From the NCBI RefSeq assembly GCF_041530365.1, contig NZ_CP168034.1, positions 1,364,001-1,428,000 on the forward strand: a stretch of DNA of 64,000 bases, read 5' to 3'. This document shows, in pieces, positions 53,966 through 64,000 of this stretch (its first letter is position 1; each line of letters begins with the position of its first letter). The DNA is from Capnocytophaga sp. ARDL2 (lineage in GTDB: Bacteria > Bacteroidota > Bacteroidia > Flavobacteriales > Flavobacteriaceae). Position numbers and translations under genes: made by a program. The notes under the pieces are model-generated. The model saw nothing but the letters and a program-made list of their open reading frames with translations. It made no database searches and had not been told where the DNA came from.

Positions 53966-55587
53966 TGCTAAAAACCATTTTTACATTTGAAATCAAACGC
54001 TGGTTCAAGTCGTGGAATTTTTATCTGTTTTTGGTGATATTCTTCGCACTTGGATTTTTGACTATGGCGGCAATGGTTGGGTATTTTGATGATTTTTCAG
54101 TTACCACTGCATCAAATACTTACGAAAATTCACCCATAGCGATAAATAACTTAATCAACAGCATTTCTTCGCTGATTAGTTTTTTGATTCCGACGATTAT
54201 TGGAGCAACGGTTTATAGAGATTTTCAATCCAATATTTATACGATTTTATATTCGTATCCGTTTACTAAACGCGATTATTTGTTGGGTAAATTCCTCAGT
54301 GGATTGTTTATTACTTCATTGATTGTCTTGGCAGTAGCCTTGGGAATGATATTGGCTACACTCTTGCCATTTGCCAATCAAGATTTGTTAGCACCATTTA
54401 GTTTGTGGTCTTATTTACAAGCATTTATCTATTTTGCATTGCCCAATATTTTCTTGATTGGAGCATTTGCCTTTATGCTTACCACATTTACTCGCAATGA
54501 ATATGTGGGATATATCTTTGTGCTAATTACCATGATTATTTCTGGTATTTTGGGAGCCTTATCAGCCAATGTAGATGACAAATTTTACTTTGGTTTGTTT
54601 GATTATTCAGGAGGATTTGCCTTGAATTACCTTACAGAATATTGGACAATTCACGAGCAAAATGTAAACAATATTCCATTTCATGGGGTTTTGTTATACA
54701 ACCGTTTGATTTGGATTAGCGTTGGATTTTTTGTTTTCGGACTCACTTATGTATTTTTTAAATTTGATTTCAACCCAATTTCACTATTTGGAAAGAAAAA
54801 AGGCGAACGAGTAATCAAAAACAATTTTGACACCGATTTGGAAGTAAATTTACCAAAAATAAGTTTTGATTATTCGTTTACAAACTATTTAAAAGTAGCT
54901 TGGAATTTATCTGCAATCGAATTCAAATCCATCAGAAAAAATTGGTTATTTTGGATATTTATTGCCGTGATGATGATTTCGTTAGTCATTTCTGGATTGC
55001 AAGTAGGAAGTGGATTTATGGGAGCGGAAACTTATCCAACTTCTGGTTTTATGCTCAATATTGTGGAAAGCAATTTAGGAACTATCAATCTGTTAATCAT
55101 TCTTTTTGCGGGAATATTGCTCAATCAAGCGAGAACTACTCGAATGAATTTGTTGGTAGATGCAACAGCCATTCCCAATTGGGCATTGTTTCTTTCAAAG
55201 GGAATTGCCTTGATGAAAATGGCGTTGAGTTTATTGTTTATCAATATCATTGGAGCAATTATCCTTCAATTTACACAAGGGTTTTACGATATTAATTATT
55301 GGGTTTATTTGGAATTTATAGTAAAATTCATCCTAATTATTTTTATCCTGAATATCATGTATGCAATGTTTGTGCAGTCGTTGTTCAACAAATTTTACAT
55401 AGGATTTATCGTAATTTTATTATTGAATTTCCTACCTGTGGCACTGTCGAAAATTGGGGTAGAATTGAATATTTTCCACTATAAATCAGGCCCGGTATTC
55501 CTCGATATTCAGAATTTATCGGATTTGGAAGTGCTAAATTGTTTTGGATTTATAAAATCTATTGGACATTGTTTACCACAGTTTTGA
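53965..55587 (+). CDS. ABC-2 permease part of a permease/M1-aminopeptidase fusion (frameshifted)
   Basis: 540 residues with about twelve hydrophobic segments in two six-TM ABC-2-type modules (about 15-270 and 320-525). The last 20 residues (CFGFIKSIGHCLPQF) are out of frame. The other frame from about 55539 reads FWIYKIYWTLFTTVLICLAL, a normal last TM helix that continues into the peptidase. In Bacteroidota I recall this as a single protein of about 1200 residues, so there is one frameshift near 55530, either real or a sequencing error. Confidence 0.8.
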   Translation: MLKTIFTFEIKRWFKSWNFYLFLVIFFALGFLTMAAMVGYFDDFSVTTASNTYENSPIAINNLINSISSLISFLIPTIIGATVYRDFQSNIYTILYSYPFTKRDYLLGKFLSGLFITSLIVLAVALGMILATLLPFANQDLLAPFSLWSYLQAFIYFALPNIFLIGAFAFMLTTFTRNEYVGYIFVLITMIISGILGALSANVDDKFYFGLFDYSGGFALNYLTEYWTIHEQNVNNIPFHGVLLYNRLIWISVGFFVFGLTYVFFKFDFNPISLFGKKKGERVIKNNFDTDLEVNLPKISFDYSFTNYLKVAWNLSAIEFKSIRKNWLFWIFIAVMMISLVISGLQVGSGFMGAETYPTSGFMLNIVESNLGTINLLIILFAGILLNQARTTRMNLLVDATAIPNWALFLSKGIALMKMALSLLFINIIGAIILQFTQGFYDINYWVYLEFIVKFILIIFILNIMYAMFVQSLFNKFYIGFIVILLLNFLPVALSKIGVELNIFHYKSGPVFLDIQNLSDLEVLNCFGFIKSIGHCLPQF

Positions 55588-57611
55588 TTTGCTTGGCATT
55601 GTTGCTTTACAAAAGAGGAATTTTAACAACAAAAGAGCGAATTTCTCAAATGAAAACCAAAGCTAAAAAACCAGTAGTAATTACGATGATTGTTTCGGCA
55701 ATTGCTTTTGTATCGTTGGGATATACAATGTATAGAGAAATGGCAATCAAAGAACCGTATTATACAGAAAATGAATACGAAAAAATGCGTGTGGACTATG
55801 AGAAAAAATACAAAAAATACCAAGATTACGCACAACCTCGTATCGTAGCAGCCAATGTACATTTGGATCTGTTTCCAGAAAGTAGAGACTACAAAGCGGT
55901 GGGATATTTTACTATGGTAAACAAATCTCAGCAAGTAATCGACTCGCTGTTTTTGCCTTATGGCGACAATCTGAAAGAGGTAATCATAGATAAAGGCTAT
56001 CAAACGGTTTACAACGATTCGGTGATGGATTTCAAAATTTTGAAATTGAATCAGTCGTTGCAACCTGGAGATTCGCTACAAGTGCAATTTACTACGCAAA
56101 ATGAGCCAAATACTTGGTTTAAAAACAATTCGTTTGTGTTGAGCAATGGTACATTTGTAAACAATCGTCAGTTGTTCCCATCGTTTGGATATACCGAATC
56201 TATGGAAATTCGCGACAACGACATTCGTAAAAAATACAATTTACCACCACGCGAACGCATGCCAGTACCAAACGACGAAAAGGCAAGACAAAATACCTAT
56301 ATTGCACACGATGCCGATTGGATAGATTTTGAAACTACGGTGAGTACTTCGGAAAATCAGATTGCAATAGCACCAGGATATTTGCAAAATGAATGGCAAA
56401 AAGACGCAAGACGCTATTTCCATTACAAAATGGATAGCAAAATTCTGAATTTTTATGCCTACAATTCAGGAACTTACGAAGTTCTAAGAGAAAAGAAAAA
56501 CGGCATCAACTACGAGGTGTATTATTTAAAAGGACACGAGTACAACATCGACCGAATGATGGAATCTATGCAAAACTCGATTGAATATTATTCGGCAAAT
56601 TTCTCACCTTATACACACAAACAAGCCAGAATTATTGAGTTTCCGTCAGTAATGGGAACATTTGCACAAGCGTTTGCTAACACTATGCCTTATTCGGAAG
56701 GAATAGGATTTTTGGCAAAAATAGACACAGACAACCCAGACAATGTCGATTATCCCTACAGTGTAGTTTCGCACGAAATGGCACATCAATGGTGGGCTCA
56801 TCAGGTTATCGGTGCCGAAGTGCAAGGAGCTACAATGCTTTCGGAATCATTATCTGAGTACAGTTCGCTGAAAGTTTTAGAACAAAAATACGGTCGCAGT
56901 CAGATGCACAAATTCTTAAAAGACGCTTTGGATAGCTATTTGCGTGGGCGTACTTATGAATGGAAAGAAGAAAATCCTTTGATGTACAACGAAAATCAGC
57001 AATACATTCATTACAACAAAGGAGCATTGGTGTTTTATGCATTGGGTGAATACATCGGAACGGAAAATCTCCACAAAATATTGAGAAGTTTTGTAGCGGA
57101 AAAAGCCTTTCAAGAAGCTCCATACACCAATAGCCTTGAATTTGTGGTGCATTTGAAAAAGCATATACCTGCCAACTATCAATATTTGATAGAAGATATG
57201 ATTGAAACCATTACGCTTTATAACAATAAAGTATTGGATACCAAAGTTACCCCATTGAAAAATGGAGAGTACCAAGTAGATATTTCGTTCCAAGTGGCAA
57301 AATATCGCACAAAGAGTAAAGGAGAAGAAATTTATAAAGACAAAGACGGTAACACTTTGGAGGCAACGATTGGAAAAGATTTGGTGAAATCATTACCATT
57401 GAACGATGTAGTCGTAATCGGAATATTTGGAGAAAAGACCAAAAAAGGAAAATACGAATACGAAAATCCGTTGTATTACAGTAAAGTTCGCGTAAACAAA
57501 ATCAAAAACAAAGTGAGTTTTATTGTAAAAGAAAAGCCAGTACAAGTAGGTGTAGATCCTTACAACATTTTGATTGATAGAGATTCGAATGACAATAGGA
57601 AGAAGGTGTAG
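55539..57611 (+). CDS. M1-family aminopeptidase part of the permease fusion
   Basis: 690 residues beginning in the last permease helix, then another TM segment (VVITMIVSAIAFVSLGY, about 43-60), so the catalytic domain is anchored and presumably periplasmic. The zinc site VVSHEMAHQWWAHQ (about nt 56766) is followed 18 residues later by the third ligand Glu in SESLSEYSS, as in M1 peptidases. The canonical GAMEN box is not obvious (MGTFAQAFANTMPYSEG stands there). The combined gene is 53965-57611. Confidence 0.8.
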   Translation: MFWIYKIYWTLFTTVLICLALLLYKRGILTTKERISQMKTKAKKPVVITMIVSAIAFVSLGYTMYREMAIKEPYYTENEYEKMRVDYEKKYKKYQDYAQPRIVAANVHLDLFPESRDYKAVGYFTMVNKSQQVIDSLFLPYGDNLKEVIIDKGYQTVYNDSVMDFKILKLNQSLQPGDSLQVQFTTQNEPNTWFKNNSFVLSNGTFVNNRQLFPSFGYTESMEIRDNDIRKKYNLPPRERMPVPNDEKARQNTYIAHDADWIDFETTVSTSENQIAIAPGYLQNEWQKDARRYFHYKMDSKILNFYAYNSGTYEVLREKKNGINYEVYYLKGHEYNIDRMMESMQNSIEYYSANFSPYTHKQARIIEFPSVMGTFAQAFANTMPYSEGIGFLAKIDTDNPDNVDYPYSVVSHEMAHQWWAHQVIGAEVQGATMLSESLSEYSSLKVLEQKYGRSQMHKFLKDALDSYLRGRTYEWKEENPLMYNENQQYIHYNKGALVFYALGEYIGTENLHKILRSFVAEKAFQEAPYTNSLEFVVHLKKHIPANYQYLIEDMIETITLYNNKVLDTKVTPLKNGEYQVDISFQVAKYRTKSKGEEIYKDKDGNTLEATIGKDLVKSLPLNDVVVIGIFGEKTKKGKYEYENPLYYSKVRVNKIKNKVSFIVKEKPVQVGVDPYNILIDRDSNDNRKKV

Positions 57612-57727
57612 GTTTTTTATTGTATATTGTAAAATGTAGATTGTATATTGCTTATTTTATCAATTGAAATTGTGTAATATTAAGCATAATACAATATACA
57701 ATGATACATTAGACAGTGATACAATCA

Positions 57728-57777
57728 AAAAAATCCTTTCTAAATTGAATGTTTATTCTCTTTAGGAAGGATTTTTT
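57728..57777 (+). terminator. Long hairpin with T-run
   Basis: AAAAAATCCTTTCTAAA pairs with TTTAGGAAGGATTTTTT (one mismatch) across a 16-nt loop. Poly-A/poly-T on both sides makes it bidirectional; it ends the transporter operon. Confidence 0.75.
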
Positions 57778-57949
57778 GTTTTGTCTGATTTTTAGATTTT
57801 CAACTTTGACAAAGTTTATTTTTATTTCAGAAAAAAGATAGACTATGAAAGCACCGAGTTAATAAGCTTTTTTACTATATGTTTTGAATGATACAAAATA
57901 CAACATTACAATATACAGATTTGCAAGTGTTGCATACATAAAAAATCAC

Positions 57950-57957
57950 TATATTTG
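57950..57957 (+). promoter_or_regulatory. miaB promoter -7 element
   Basis: TATATTTG followed by TAG, a perfect TAnnTTTG, with TTG about 17 bp upstream and ATG 57990 33 bp downstream. Confidence 0.6.
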
Positions 57958-57989
57958 TAGATTATTTCTGATAAAGACTACAACAAGAT

Positions 57990-59435
57990 ATGGAAAAGGT
58001 TATCGAAGAAAATAAGCAAGGTACGAGTTTGGTACTTGAACAAAACGATCAAAATACAAAAAAACTCTTTATAGAAAGCTACGGATGTCAGATGAATTTT
58101 TCTGACAGTGAGATTGTTGCGTCTATATTGTCAGAACAAGGATACAATACGACACAAAATCTGGAAGAAGCTGATTTGGTGTTGGTAAACACTTGTTCGA
58201 TTCGCGATAAAGCCGAGCAAACGGTAAGAAAACGCTTGGAGCAGTACAATGCTATCAAAAAAATCAATCCGTCGATGAAAGTTGGGGTGTTGGGATGTAT
58301 GGCAGAGCGATTGAAAAGCAAATTTTTGGAAGAAGAAAAAATTGTCGATATGGTGGTAGGTCCAGACGCCTACAAAGACATTCCTAATTTGTTGAAAGAA
58401 GTAGAGGAGGGAAGAGATGCGATCAATGTTATACTTTCAAAAGAGGAAACTTACGGAGATATTTCACCGGTACGTTTGAATAGCAATGGAGTAACAGCCT
58501 TTGTATCTATTACTCGTGGGTGCGACAATATGTGTACATTTTGCGTGGTGCCATTTACTCGTGGACGAGAGCGAAGCCGTGATCCTCAGAGTATTATGAG
58601 CGAAATAAAAGATTTGTACGAAAAAGGATTTAAAGAAGTAACGCTTTTGGGGCAAAATGTAGATTCGTATTTGTGGTATGGTGGCGGTTTGAAAAAAGAC
58701 TTTGAAAAAGCCACTAAAATGCAAAAAGCTACTGCAGTAGATTTTGCACAATTGCTTGATATGTGTGCAGGTGCATATCCAAAAATGCGTTTCCGTTTTT
58801 CGACTTCCAACCCACAAGATATGCATGATGAGGTATTGTATGTAATGGCAAAACATCACAATATTTGCAAATACATTCACTTACCGGTACAGTCGGGTTC
58901 TACGAGAATTTTACATGAGATGAACCGTCAACATACGAGAGAAGAGTATATGGCATTGGTGGATAGAATTTACAAAATCTTACCAGAAATATCGCTTTCT
59001 CAAGATATGATTACTGGATTCCCAACCGAAACAGAAGAAGATCATAAAGATACTTTGTCTTTAATGGAATATGTGAAATATGATTTCGGTTATATGTTTG
59101 CCTATTCGGAAAGACCAGGAACATTGGCTGCGAGAAAAATGAAAGACGATGTACCAGAGACTATCAAAAAACGCCGTTTGCAAGAAATTGTAGATTTGCA
59201 ACAAAAATTGGGATTGGAGCGTACGCAACGATTCTTAGGACAAACGGTAGAAGTATTGATAGAAAAGCAGTCAAAGCGTTCAGATGCTCATTGGTCAGGT
59301 AGAAATTCGCAAAACACGATGGTAGTATTCCCAAAAGAAAATTACAAAGTAGGTGATTTTGTTTTGGTAAAAGTTACCGATTGTACATCAGCTACCTTGA
59401 TTGGAGAAGCTGTAGGTTATAGCGAAATGAATTAA
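57990..59435 (+). CDS. miaB: tRNA-2-methylthio-N6-dimethylallyladenosine synthase
   Basis: 481 residues. The UPF0004/MTTase domain has the three cluster cysteines C33 (YGCQMN), C69 (VNTCSIR) and C103 (LGCMAE). The radical-SAM motif has C178, C182 and C185 (CDNMCTFC), followed by the conserved [15 protein letters not shown]-like domain ends the protein. The enzyme adds the methylthio group to i6A37 of tRNAs reading UNN codons. Length and motif spacing are normal. First gene of a run of co-directional genes to lptE. Confidence 0.97.
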   Translation: MEKVIEENKQGTSLVLEQNDQNTKKLFIESYGCQMNFSDSEIVASILSEQGYNTTQNLEEADLVLVNTCSIRDKAEQTVRKRLEQYNAIKKINPSMKVGVLGCMAERLKSKFLEEEKIVDMVVGPDAYKDIPNLLKEVEEGRDAINVILSKEETYGDISPVRLNSNGVTAFVSITRGCDNMCTFCVVPFTRGRERSRDPQSIMSEIKDLYEKGFKEVTLLGQNVDSYLWYGGGLKKDFEKATKMQKATAVDFAQLLDMCAGAYPKMRFRFSTSNPQDMHDEVLYVMAKHHNICKYIHLPVQSGSTRILHEMNRQHTREEYMALVDRIYKILPEISLSQDMITGFPTETEEDHKDTLSLMEYVKYDFGYMFAYSERPGTLAARKMKDDVPETIKKRRLQEIVDLQQKLGLERTQRFLGQTVEVLIEKQSKRSDAHWSGRNSQNTMVVFPKENYKVGDFVLVKVTDCTSATLIGEAVGYSEMN

Positions 59436-59460
59436 ATGAAATTCGTTGCGAAAATAAAAA

Positions 59461-60738
59461 ATGGAAAACATTCAAACTATAAAACAACGATTTGAAATCA
59501 TAGGAAACGATCCTAAACTCAACAGAGCTCTTGAAAAAGCCATTCAAGTAGCTCCGACCGATATTTCTGTGTTGGTAACAGGAGAAAGCGGTGTGGGTAA
59601 GGAAAGTATTCCTCGTATTATTCACAATCTTTCGCATAGAAAACACGGAAAGTACATAGCCGTAAACTGTGGTGCAATCCCAGAAGGCACCATTGATTCC
59701 GAATTGTTTGGTCATGAAAAAGGTGCGTTTACTGGTGCGGTAAATACCCGTGAAGGTTATTTTGAAGTGGCAGACGGCGGTACCATTTTCCTCGATGAAG
59801 TGGGAGAATTGCCACTTACCACTCAAGTTCGTTTGTTACGTGTGTTGGAAAACGGCGAATTTATCAAAGTGGGTTCGTCAAAAGTACAGAAAACCGATGT
59901 GCGTATTGTGGCAGCAACCAATGTAAAAATGTTTGAAGCCATCGAAAAAGGTAAATTTCGTGAAGATTTATACTATCGTTTGAGTACGGTGGAAATCAAC
60001 CTACCTCCGCTGAGAGAACGAGGGAAAGATATACATTTGTTGTTTAGAAAATTTTCGTCAGATTTTGCTACGAAATACAAAATGCCTCCGATAAAATTAG
60101 ACGAAAACGCTGTCAATTACATCAAAAATTATCGTTGGGATGGAAATATTCGTCAGTTGCGAAACATAGCCGAGCAAATATCAGTCATCGAAACCAAACG
60201 AGAAATTGATTTATTGACTATCCAACAGTATTTGCCTATTCGTGAGCGAAATTTACCCTCATTGGCAGAAAAAAAATCCGATAGTGATTTTAGTAATGAA
60301 CGAGAATTGTTGTACAAAATCCTATTTGATATGAAAGCCGACCTCAACGACTTGAAAAAATTGACCTTGGAGTTGATGAAAAACGGCAACAGTGCACAAG
60401 TACAGGAAAATAATAAAAATCTGATTCAGAAGATTTATGGCAACAAAGAGGAGCAAGATTTTATTGAAAATTCACAATTGACCTTGCCTCAAAGTGCAAC
60501 AAATCCGCAATTGATTTCTCCCTCAATGGCTCAACCTATCGAAGACGAAAACAACGATTATTACATAGAAGCCGTTGAGACAGAAGAAGATGAAGTGTTG
60601 AATTTGGAGGATAAAGAAATTCAAATGATAAAAAAAGCATTGAATAAATACAATGGTAGAAGAAAAAATGCCGCTGAAGAATTGGGAATTTCCGAACGAA
60701 CACTTTACAGAAAAATAAAACAATACAATTTGGAATAA
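59461..60738 (+). CDS. Sigma-54-interacting AAA+ transcriptional regulator
   Basis: 425 residues without an N-terminal receiver domain. Walker A GESGVGKE (41-48), the sigma54-contacting loop GAFTGA (88-93), Walker B GGTIFLDEVGEL, and a C-terminal Fis-type HTH (NAAEELGISERTLYRKIKQY). Constitutively active-type bEBP architecture. Starts 25 bp after miaB and is followed 4 bp later by lptE, a linkage I recall from Flavobacteriia. Targets unknown. Confidence 0.92.
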   Translation: MENIQTIKQRFEIIGNDPKLNRALEKAIQVAPTDISVLVTGESGVGKESIPRIIHNLSHRKHGKYIAVNCGAIPEGTIDSELFGHEKGAFTGAVNTREGYFEVADGGTIFLDEVGELPLTTQVRLLRVLENGEFIKVGSSKVQKTDVRIVAATNVKMFEAIEKGKFREDLYYRLSTVEINLPPLRERGKDIHLLFRKFSSDFATKYKMPPIKLDENAVNYIKNYRWDGNIRQLRNIAEQISVIETKREIDLLTIQQYLPIRERNLPSLAEKKSDSDFSNERELLYKILFDMKADLNDLKKLTLELMKNGNSAQVQENNKNLIQKIYGNKEEQDFIENSQLTLPQSATNPQLISPSMAQPIEDENNDYYIEAVETEEDEVLNLEDKEIQMIKKALNKYNGRRKNAAEELGISERTLYRKIKQYNLE

Positions 60739-60742
60739 AACT

Positions 60743-61246
60743 ATGAAAATAAACAAATTAGTATTCTTTGGATTGGCAATGTGGCTTTTCAATGCTTGTC
60801 ATATTTACAATTTTACAGGTACAGGAAAAATCGATGCAAAAACTTTTCAGGTAAACAATTTTCAAAACAACGCTGCCTTGATAGAGCCAGGTGTGGACAG
60901 ACAGTTTACCATTGCTTTGCAAGAATTGATTCAAAACCAAACGCCGTTGAGCATTACCACAACCAATGGAGATTTGCTTTACGAAGGAGAAATTGTGGAA
61001 TACCGCATTTCGCCAATGACAGCAACAGCCAATCAAACCGCTGCACAAAACCGTTTGTATGTTTCTGTAAATGTGCGTTTTTCTAATAAAAATGACGAAG
61101 AGTCAGATTTTGAGAAGAGATTTTCACATTTTTACGATTATCCAGCCTCAGAACAATTAATTGGTGCAAGATTGACAGAAGCACTCAATGTGATTTTTGA
61201 GCAAATTACCCAAGATATTTTCAACGAATCATTAGCGAAGTGGTAA
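60743..61246 (+). CDS. lptE: LPS-assembly lipoprotein LptE
   Basis: 167 residues; the lipoprotein signal ends LFNAC, followed by HIYNFTGTGKIDAKTFQVNNF, the typical Bacteroidota LptE start (YSFxG). The central part (RQFTIALQELIQ, DLLYEGEIVEYRISP) fits the family. It would plug the LptD barrel in the outer membrane. Overall size is normal. Confidence 0.85.
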   Translation: MKINKLVFFGLAMWLFNACHIYNFTGTGKIDAKTFQVNNFQNNAALIEPGVDRQFTIALQELIQNQTPLSITTTNGDLLYEGEIVEYRISPMTATANQTAAQNRLYVSVNVRFSNKNDEESDFEKRFSHFYDYPASEQLIGARLTEALNVIFEQITQDIFNESLAKW

Positions 61247-61247
61247 G

Positions 61248-62189
61248 ATGAACACACAATTTTATAATCATTTAGTACAAAATCCAACTATAATCGATGG
61301 TGAAATCACCTCACAATTGCAAGAAATTGTCGAGAAGTATCCCTATTTTCAATCGGCAAGAGCGTTGTATTTAAAGGGATTGAACCAACAACGAAGTTTT
61401 TTGTACAACAACGCACTCAAAAAAACGGCAGCATATACCACCGACAGAGATATTTTGTTTGATTTTATCGTTTCAGAAGATTTCATAACCTACAAACCGC
61501 TCAACATCGAATCTATCGAAATCGACGAAGAAGGTTTGGAAGAAGTGAAAAAAGTAGAGTTTACACTCAACGAAAACATCGAACGTACGGTTTTAGATAC
61601 TTTGGTTTACATAGAAAAATCGTCTAAAGAAACCGAATTGATTCAAAAAATAGACGAATTAGCCGATAAAAAAGCGGAGTCTAAACAAGAACAATCGATT
61701 CAACAAATCAAAGAAGATTTAGAAATAGGTCAACCATTGCAATTTGACAAAGAGGAACGACATTCGTTTGATCAATGGTTGCAACTGACCCAAAAGAAAA
61801 AAGAAACTTCTACGAAAGTAGAAACACCAAAAGAATTTTCGACCGAAGATAAAAAAGTAGAAATTGACAAAAAAACGGAAAATACAGAAGAAAGCAGCAA
61901 TTCTTTTTTCAATAAATTAGAAATTATTAACAAATTTATTAAAAATAATCCGAAAATTGTTCCCGCTCCAAAGAATACGCCTGTAACCCCTGTATTTATT
62001 GACAATTCGGAAGAAAACGAACCCAGTTTCATGACCGAAACTTTGGCTAAAATCTACTTAGAACAAGGAAAATATACCAAAGCAATACAAGCTTATGAAA
62101 TATTAATTTTGAAATATCCAGAAAAAAGTAGTTTATTTGCAAAAAAAATTGAGAAAATAAAAGAATTACAACAATACAATAATCAATAG
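61248..62189 (+). CDS. TPR-containing protein of the lptE-secG block
   Basis: 313 residues, starting one base after the lptE stop. N-terminal helical region (LVQNPTIIDGEITSQL, YPYFQSARALYLKGL), a Lys/Glu-rich, probably disordered middle (about 130-230), and a C-terminal tetratricopeptide-like unit (AKIYLEQGKYTKAIQAYEIL). No signal peptide. Function unknown; position between lptE and secG suggests an envelope-biogenesis link. Confidence 0.7.
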   Translation: MNTQFYNHLVQNPTIIDGEITSQLQEIVEKYPYFQSARALYLKGLNQQRSFLYNNALKKTAAYTTDRDILFDFIVSEDFITYKPLNIESIEIDEEGLEEVKKVEFTLNENIERTVLDTLVYIEKSSKETELIQKIDELADKKAESKQEQSIQQIKEDLEIGQPLQFDKEERHSFDQWLQLTQKKKETSTKVETPKEFSTEDKKVEIDKKTENTEESSNSFFNKLEIINKFIKNNPKIVPAPKNTPVTPVFIDNSEENEPSFMTETLAKIYLEQGKYTKAIQAYEILILKYPEKSSLFAKKIEKIKELQQYNNQ

Positions 62190-62201
62190 ACAAACAAAAA
62201 C

Positions 62202-62579
62202 ATGAGTACATTTAGCATTTTTTTAATTCTTATTACAATAGTAGCTTTACTATTAATCGTAGTAATTATGATTCAAAATCCTAAAGGAGGAGGTTTAGAT
62301 TCTTCATTAGGTGGATCGTCAAATGTAGGTGGGGTACAAAATACCAACAAATTTTTGGACAACAGTACATGGACATTAGCCATTTTATTATTGGGATTGA
62401 TTTTGTTGTCTGGAATCAGTTTTTCAGGTGGAAATAATGGTGCGTCAAAATTATTAGACGAAAATGCTGTAGCTCCAGCTGTAGAACAACCAACTACACC
62501 AGCTCCAGCAGTAGAAACTCCAGTAACTCCTGAGACTACACAATCTACTGAAGAGCCGGTACAGTTGCCAGTAAACTAA
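62202..62579 (+). CDS. secG: Preprotein translocase subunit SecG
   Basis: 125 residues: first TM segment (IFLILITIVALLLIVVIMIQ), the family motif NPKGGGLDSSLGG, a second TM segment (TWTLAILLLGLILLSGISF) and a Pro/Thr/Glu-rich tail typical of Bacteroidota SecG. Non-essential part of the SecYEG channel. Followed by a strong terminator. Confidence 0.93.
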   Translation: MSTFSIFLILITIVALLLIVVIMIQNPKGGGLDSSLGGSSNVGGVQNTNKFLDNSTWTLAILLLGLILLSGISFSGGNNGASKLLDENAVAPAVEQPTTPAPAVETPVTPETTQSTEEPVQLPVN

Positions 62580-62611
62580 AAAATTGAAAAAGTATTTCTT
62601 TACAGATTTTT

Positions 62612-62636
62612 AAAACAGCCTTTATAGGGCTGTTTT
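62612..62636 (+). terminator. secG terminator
   Basis: AAAACAGCC / GGCTGTTTT with loop TTTATAG and a T-run; ends the miaB-secG transcription unit. Confidence 0.8.
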
Positions 62637-62691
62637 TTTATGACAATTTAACTGGTATGAATGTATATTTTTTATCAAAAAAAATATTTTC

Positions 62692-62717
62692 TGACAAAAT
62701 GACATTGCTTTTTGTCA
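62692..62717. promoter_or_regulatory. Inverted repeat upstream of groES
   Basis: TGACAAAA / TTTTGTCA, 8-bp arms with a 10-bp spacer, in the 220-bp secG-groES gap. It does not match the CIRCE operator. TTGGCATACTTTTCGAC lies 20 bp further right (62737-62753) and may be the promoter. It has a TTGGCA half like a sigma54 -24 box but no proper -12 box. Confidence 0.4.
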
Positions 62718-62799
62718 AAATAACCTTCTTTTTCCCTTGGCATACTTTTCGACTAATGGAAGATAAACAATTTAATTAATTTAATAATATAAAAAGAAT

Positions 62800-63078
62800 A
62801 TGTCAGTAAACATCAAACCATTGGCAGATCGAGTAATTATCGAGCCAGCTCCAGCTGAAACACAAACAGCATCAGGAATCATCATCCCTGACACAGCAAA
62901 AGAAAAACCACAAAAGGGGACTGTAGTAGCGGTTGGAAACGGTAAAAAAGAAGAGTCGTTGACAGTCAAAGTCGGAGATGTAGTATTGTATGGAAAATAC
63001 GCGGGTACAGACTTGAAATACGAAGGTAAAGATTACTTGATAATGAGAGAAGAAGAATTATTAGCTATTATTGGATAA
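62800..63078 (+). CDS. groES: Co-chaperonin GroES
   Basis: 92 residues: starts [15 protein letters not shown], mobile-loop region [19 protein letters not shown], then [11 protein letters not shown] and the C-terminal [18 protein letters not shown]. Full length. Forms the heptameric lid of GroEL; 72 bp upstream of groEL in the standard groESL order. Confidence 0.97.
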   Translation: MSVNIKPLADRVIIEPAPAETQTASGIIIPDTAKEKPQKGTVVAVGNGKKEESLTVKVGDVVLYGKYAGTDLKYEGKDYLIMREEELLAIIG

Positions 63079-63147
63079 TAATTTCATTAAGAAATTTCAA
63101 ACTTAATGTAACTTAAAACAACAGTTTTAAAATTAAAATAAATTTGA

Positions 63148-64000
<853 letters not shown>

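Larger units (their letters stand above)
57612..57989. other. 378-bp intergenic region before miaB
   Basis: Very AT-rich with short repeated TATACAATAT-like words on both strands. It holds one terminator (57728-57777) and the miaB promoter (57950-57957). No gene or small RNA is convincing here. Confidence 0.5.

Noticed and set aside
57612..57720. TATACAATAT-type repeats as a small RNA or repeat element
   Set aside because: Simple AT-rich words without a consistent stem or length; insufficient to call a feature.

Overview
The window looks like a chromosome segment of a low-GC Bacteroidota, most likely a Flavobacteriaceae member (Capnocytophaga/Riemerella-like is a guess). The evidence is the TAnnTTTG-type -7 promoter elements, the large number of lipoproteins with an ...SC lipobox, the IS982-type element, and the block miaB - sigma54-type regulator - lptE - TPR gene - secG - groES - groEL at the right end, an order I associate with Flavobacteriia.

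Positions 1-52566 are one very large Rhs/YD-repeat polymorphic-toxin locus. It opens with a long, 5'-incomplete Rhs gene (to 6562) that has an SpvB/TcB-like trunk, a YD-repeat barrel, a Cys-rich and Pro-rich linker, the RHS core and a CHAP/NlpC-like C-terminal tip. Downstream, on the same strand, lies a chain of about sixteen more tip-plus-immunity cassettes. Most begin abruptly at different points inside the same trunk or core sequence, diverge immediately after the core motif DPTGM (or DPDGR), and are followed within a few bases by a small gene, usually a lipoprotein, that is the likely immunity gene. Tips include two CHAP/NlpC-like amidases, HExxH and HE-type metallopeptidases, a JAMM-like and a DUF4329-like domain, two DUF6973-like tips, a His-rich nuclease-like tip and several I cannot name. 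Several toxins are broken (frameshift, nonsense codon or IS insertion) while their immunity genes remain open.

Two copies of a 5,313-bp element (23180-28492 and 31361-36673, constant offset 8181) are embedded in the array in the same orientation. Each carries a CHC2/TOPRIM primase fused to a P-loop ATPase, a tyrosine recombinase interrupted by the same TAG codon, a second tyrosine recombinase lacking canonical catalytic residues, and about 700 bp of non-coding DNA rich in inverted repeats. The right end supplies a promoter-like TATCTTTG, an ATG and a short leader that reads in frame into a different Rhs tip in each copy. The left end abuts a different minus-strand XRE repressor gene in each copy, read from the same divergent promoter region. 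Fossil pieces of this XRE family occur at three other cassette junctions. An intact IS982-family element (40798-41776) with a 7-bp target duplication splits one toxin.

From about 52.6 kb the sequence becomes ordinary chromosome: a small unknown gene, an ABC ATPase with an ABC-2 permease/M1-aminopeptidase gene that is frameshifted in the middle, miaB, a GAFTGA-type AAA+ regulator, lptE, a TPR protein, secG, groES and the start of groEL. The working model is that the upstream Rhs gene is the expressed effector. The array would then be a recombinational store of alternative tips with matching immunity genes, and some cassettes have their own leaders and could be expressed alone.
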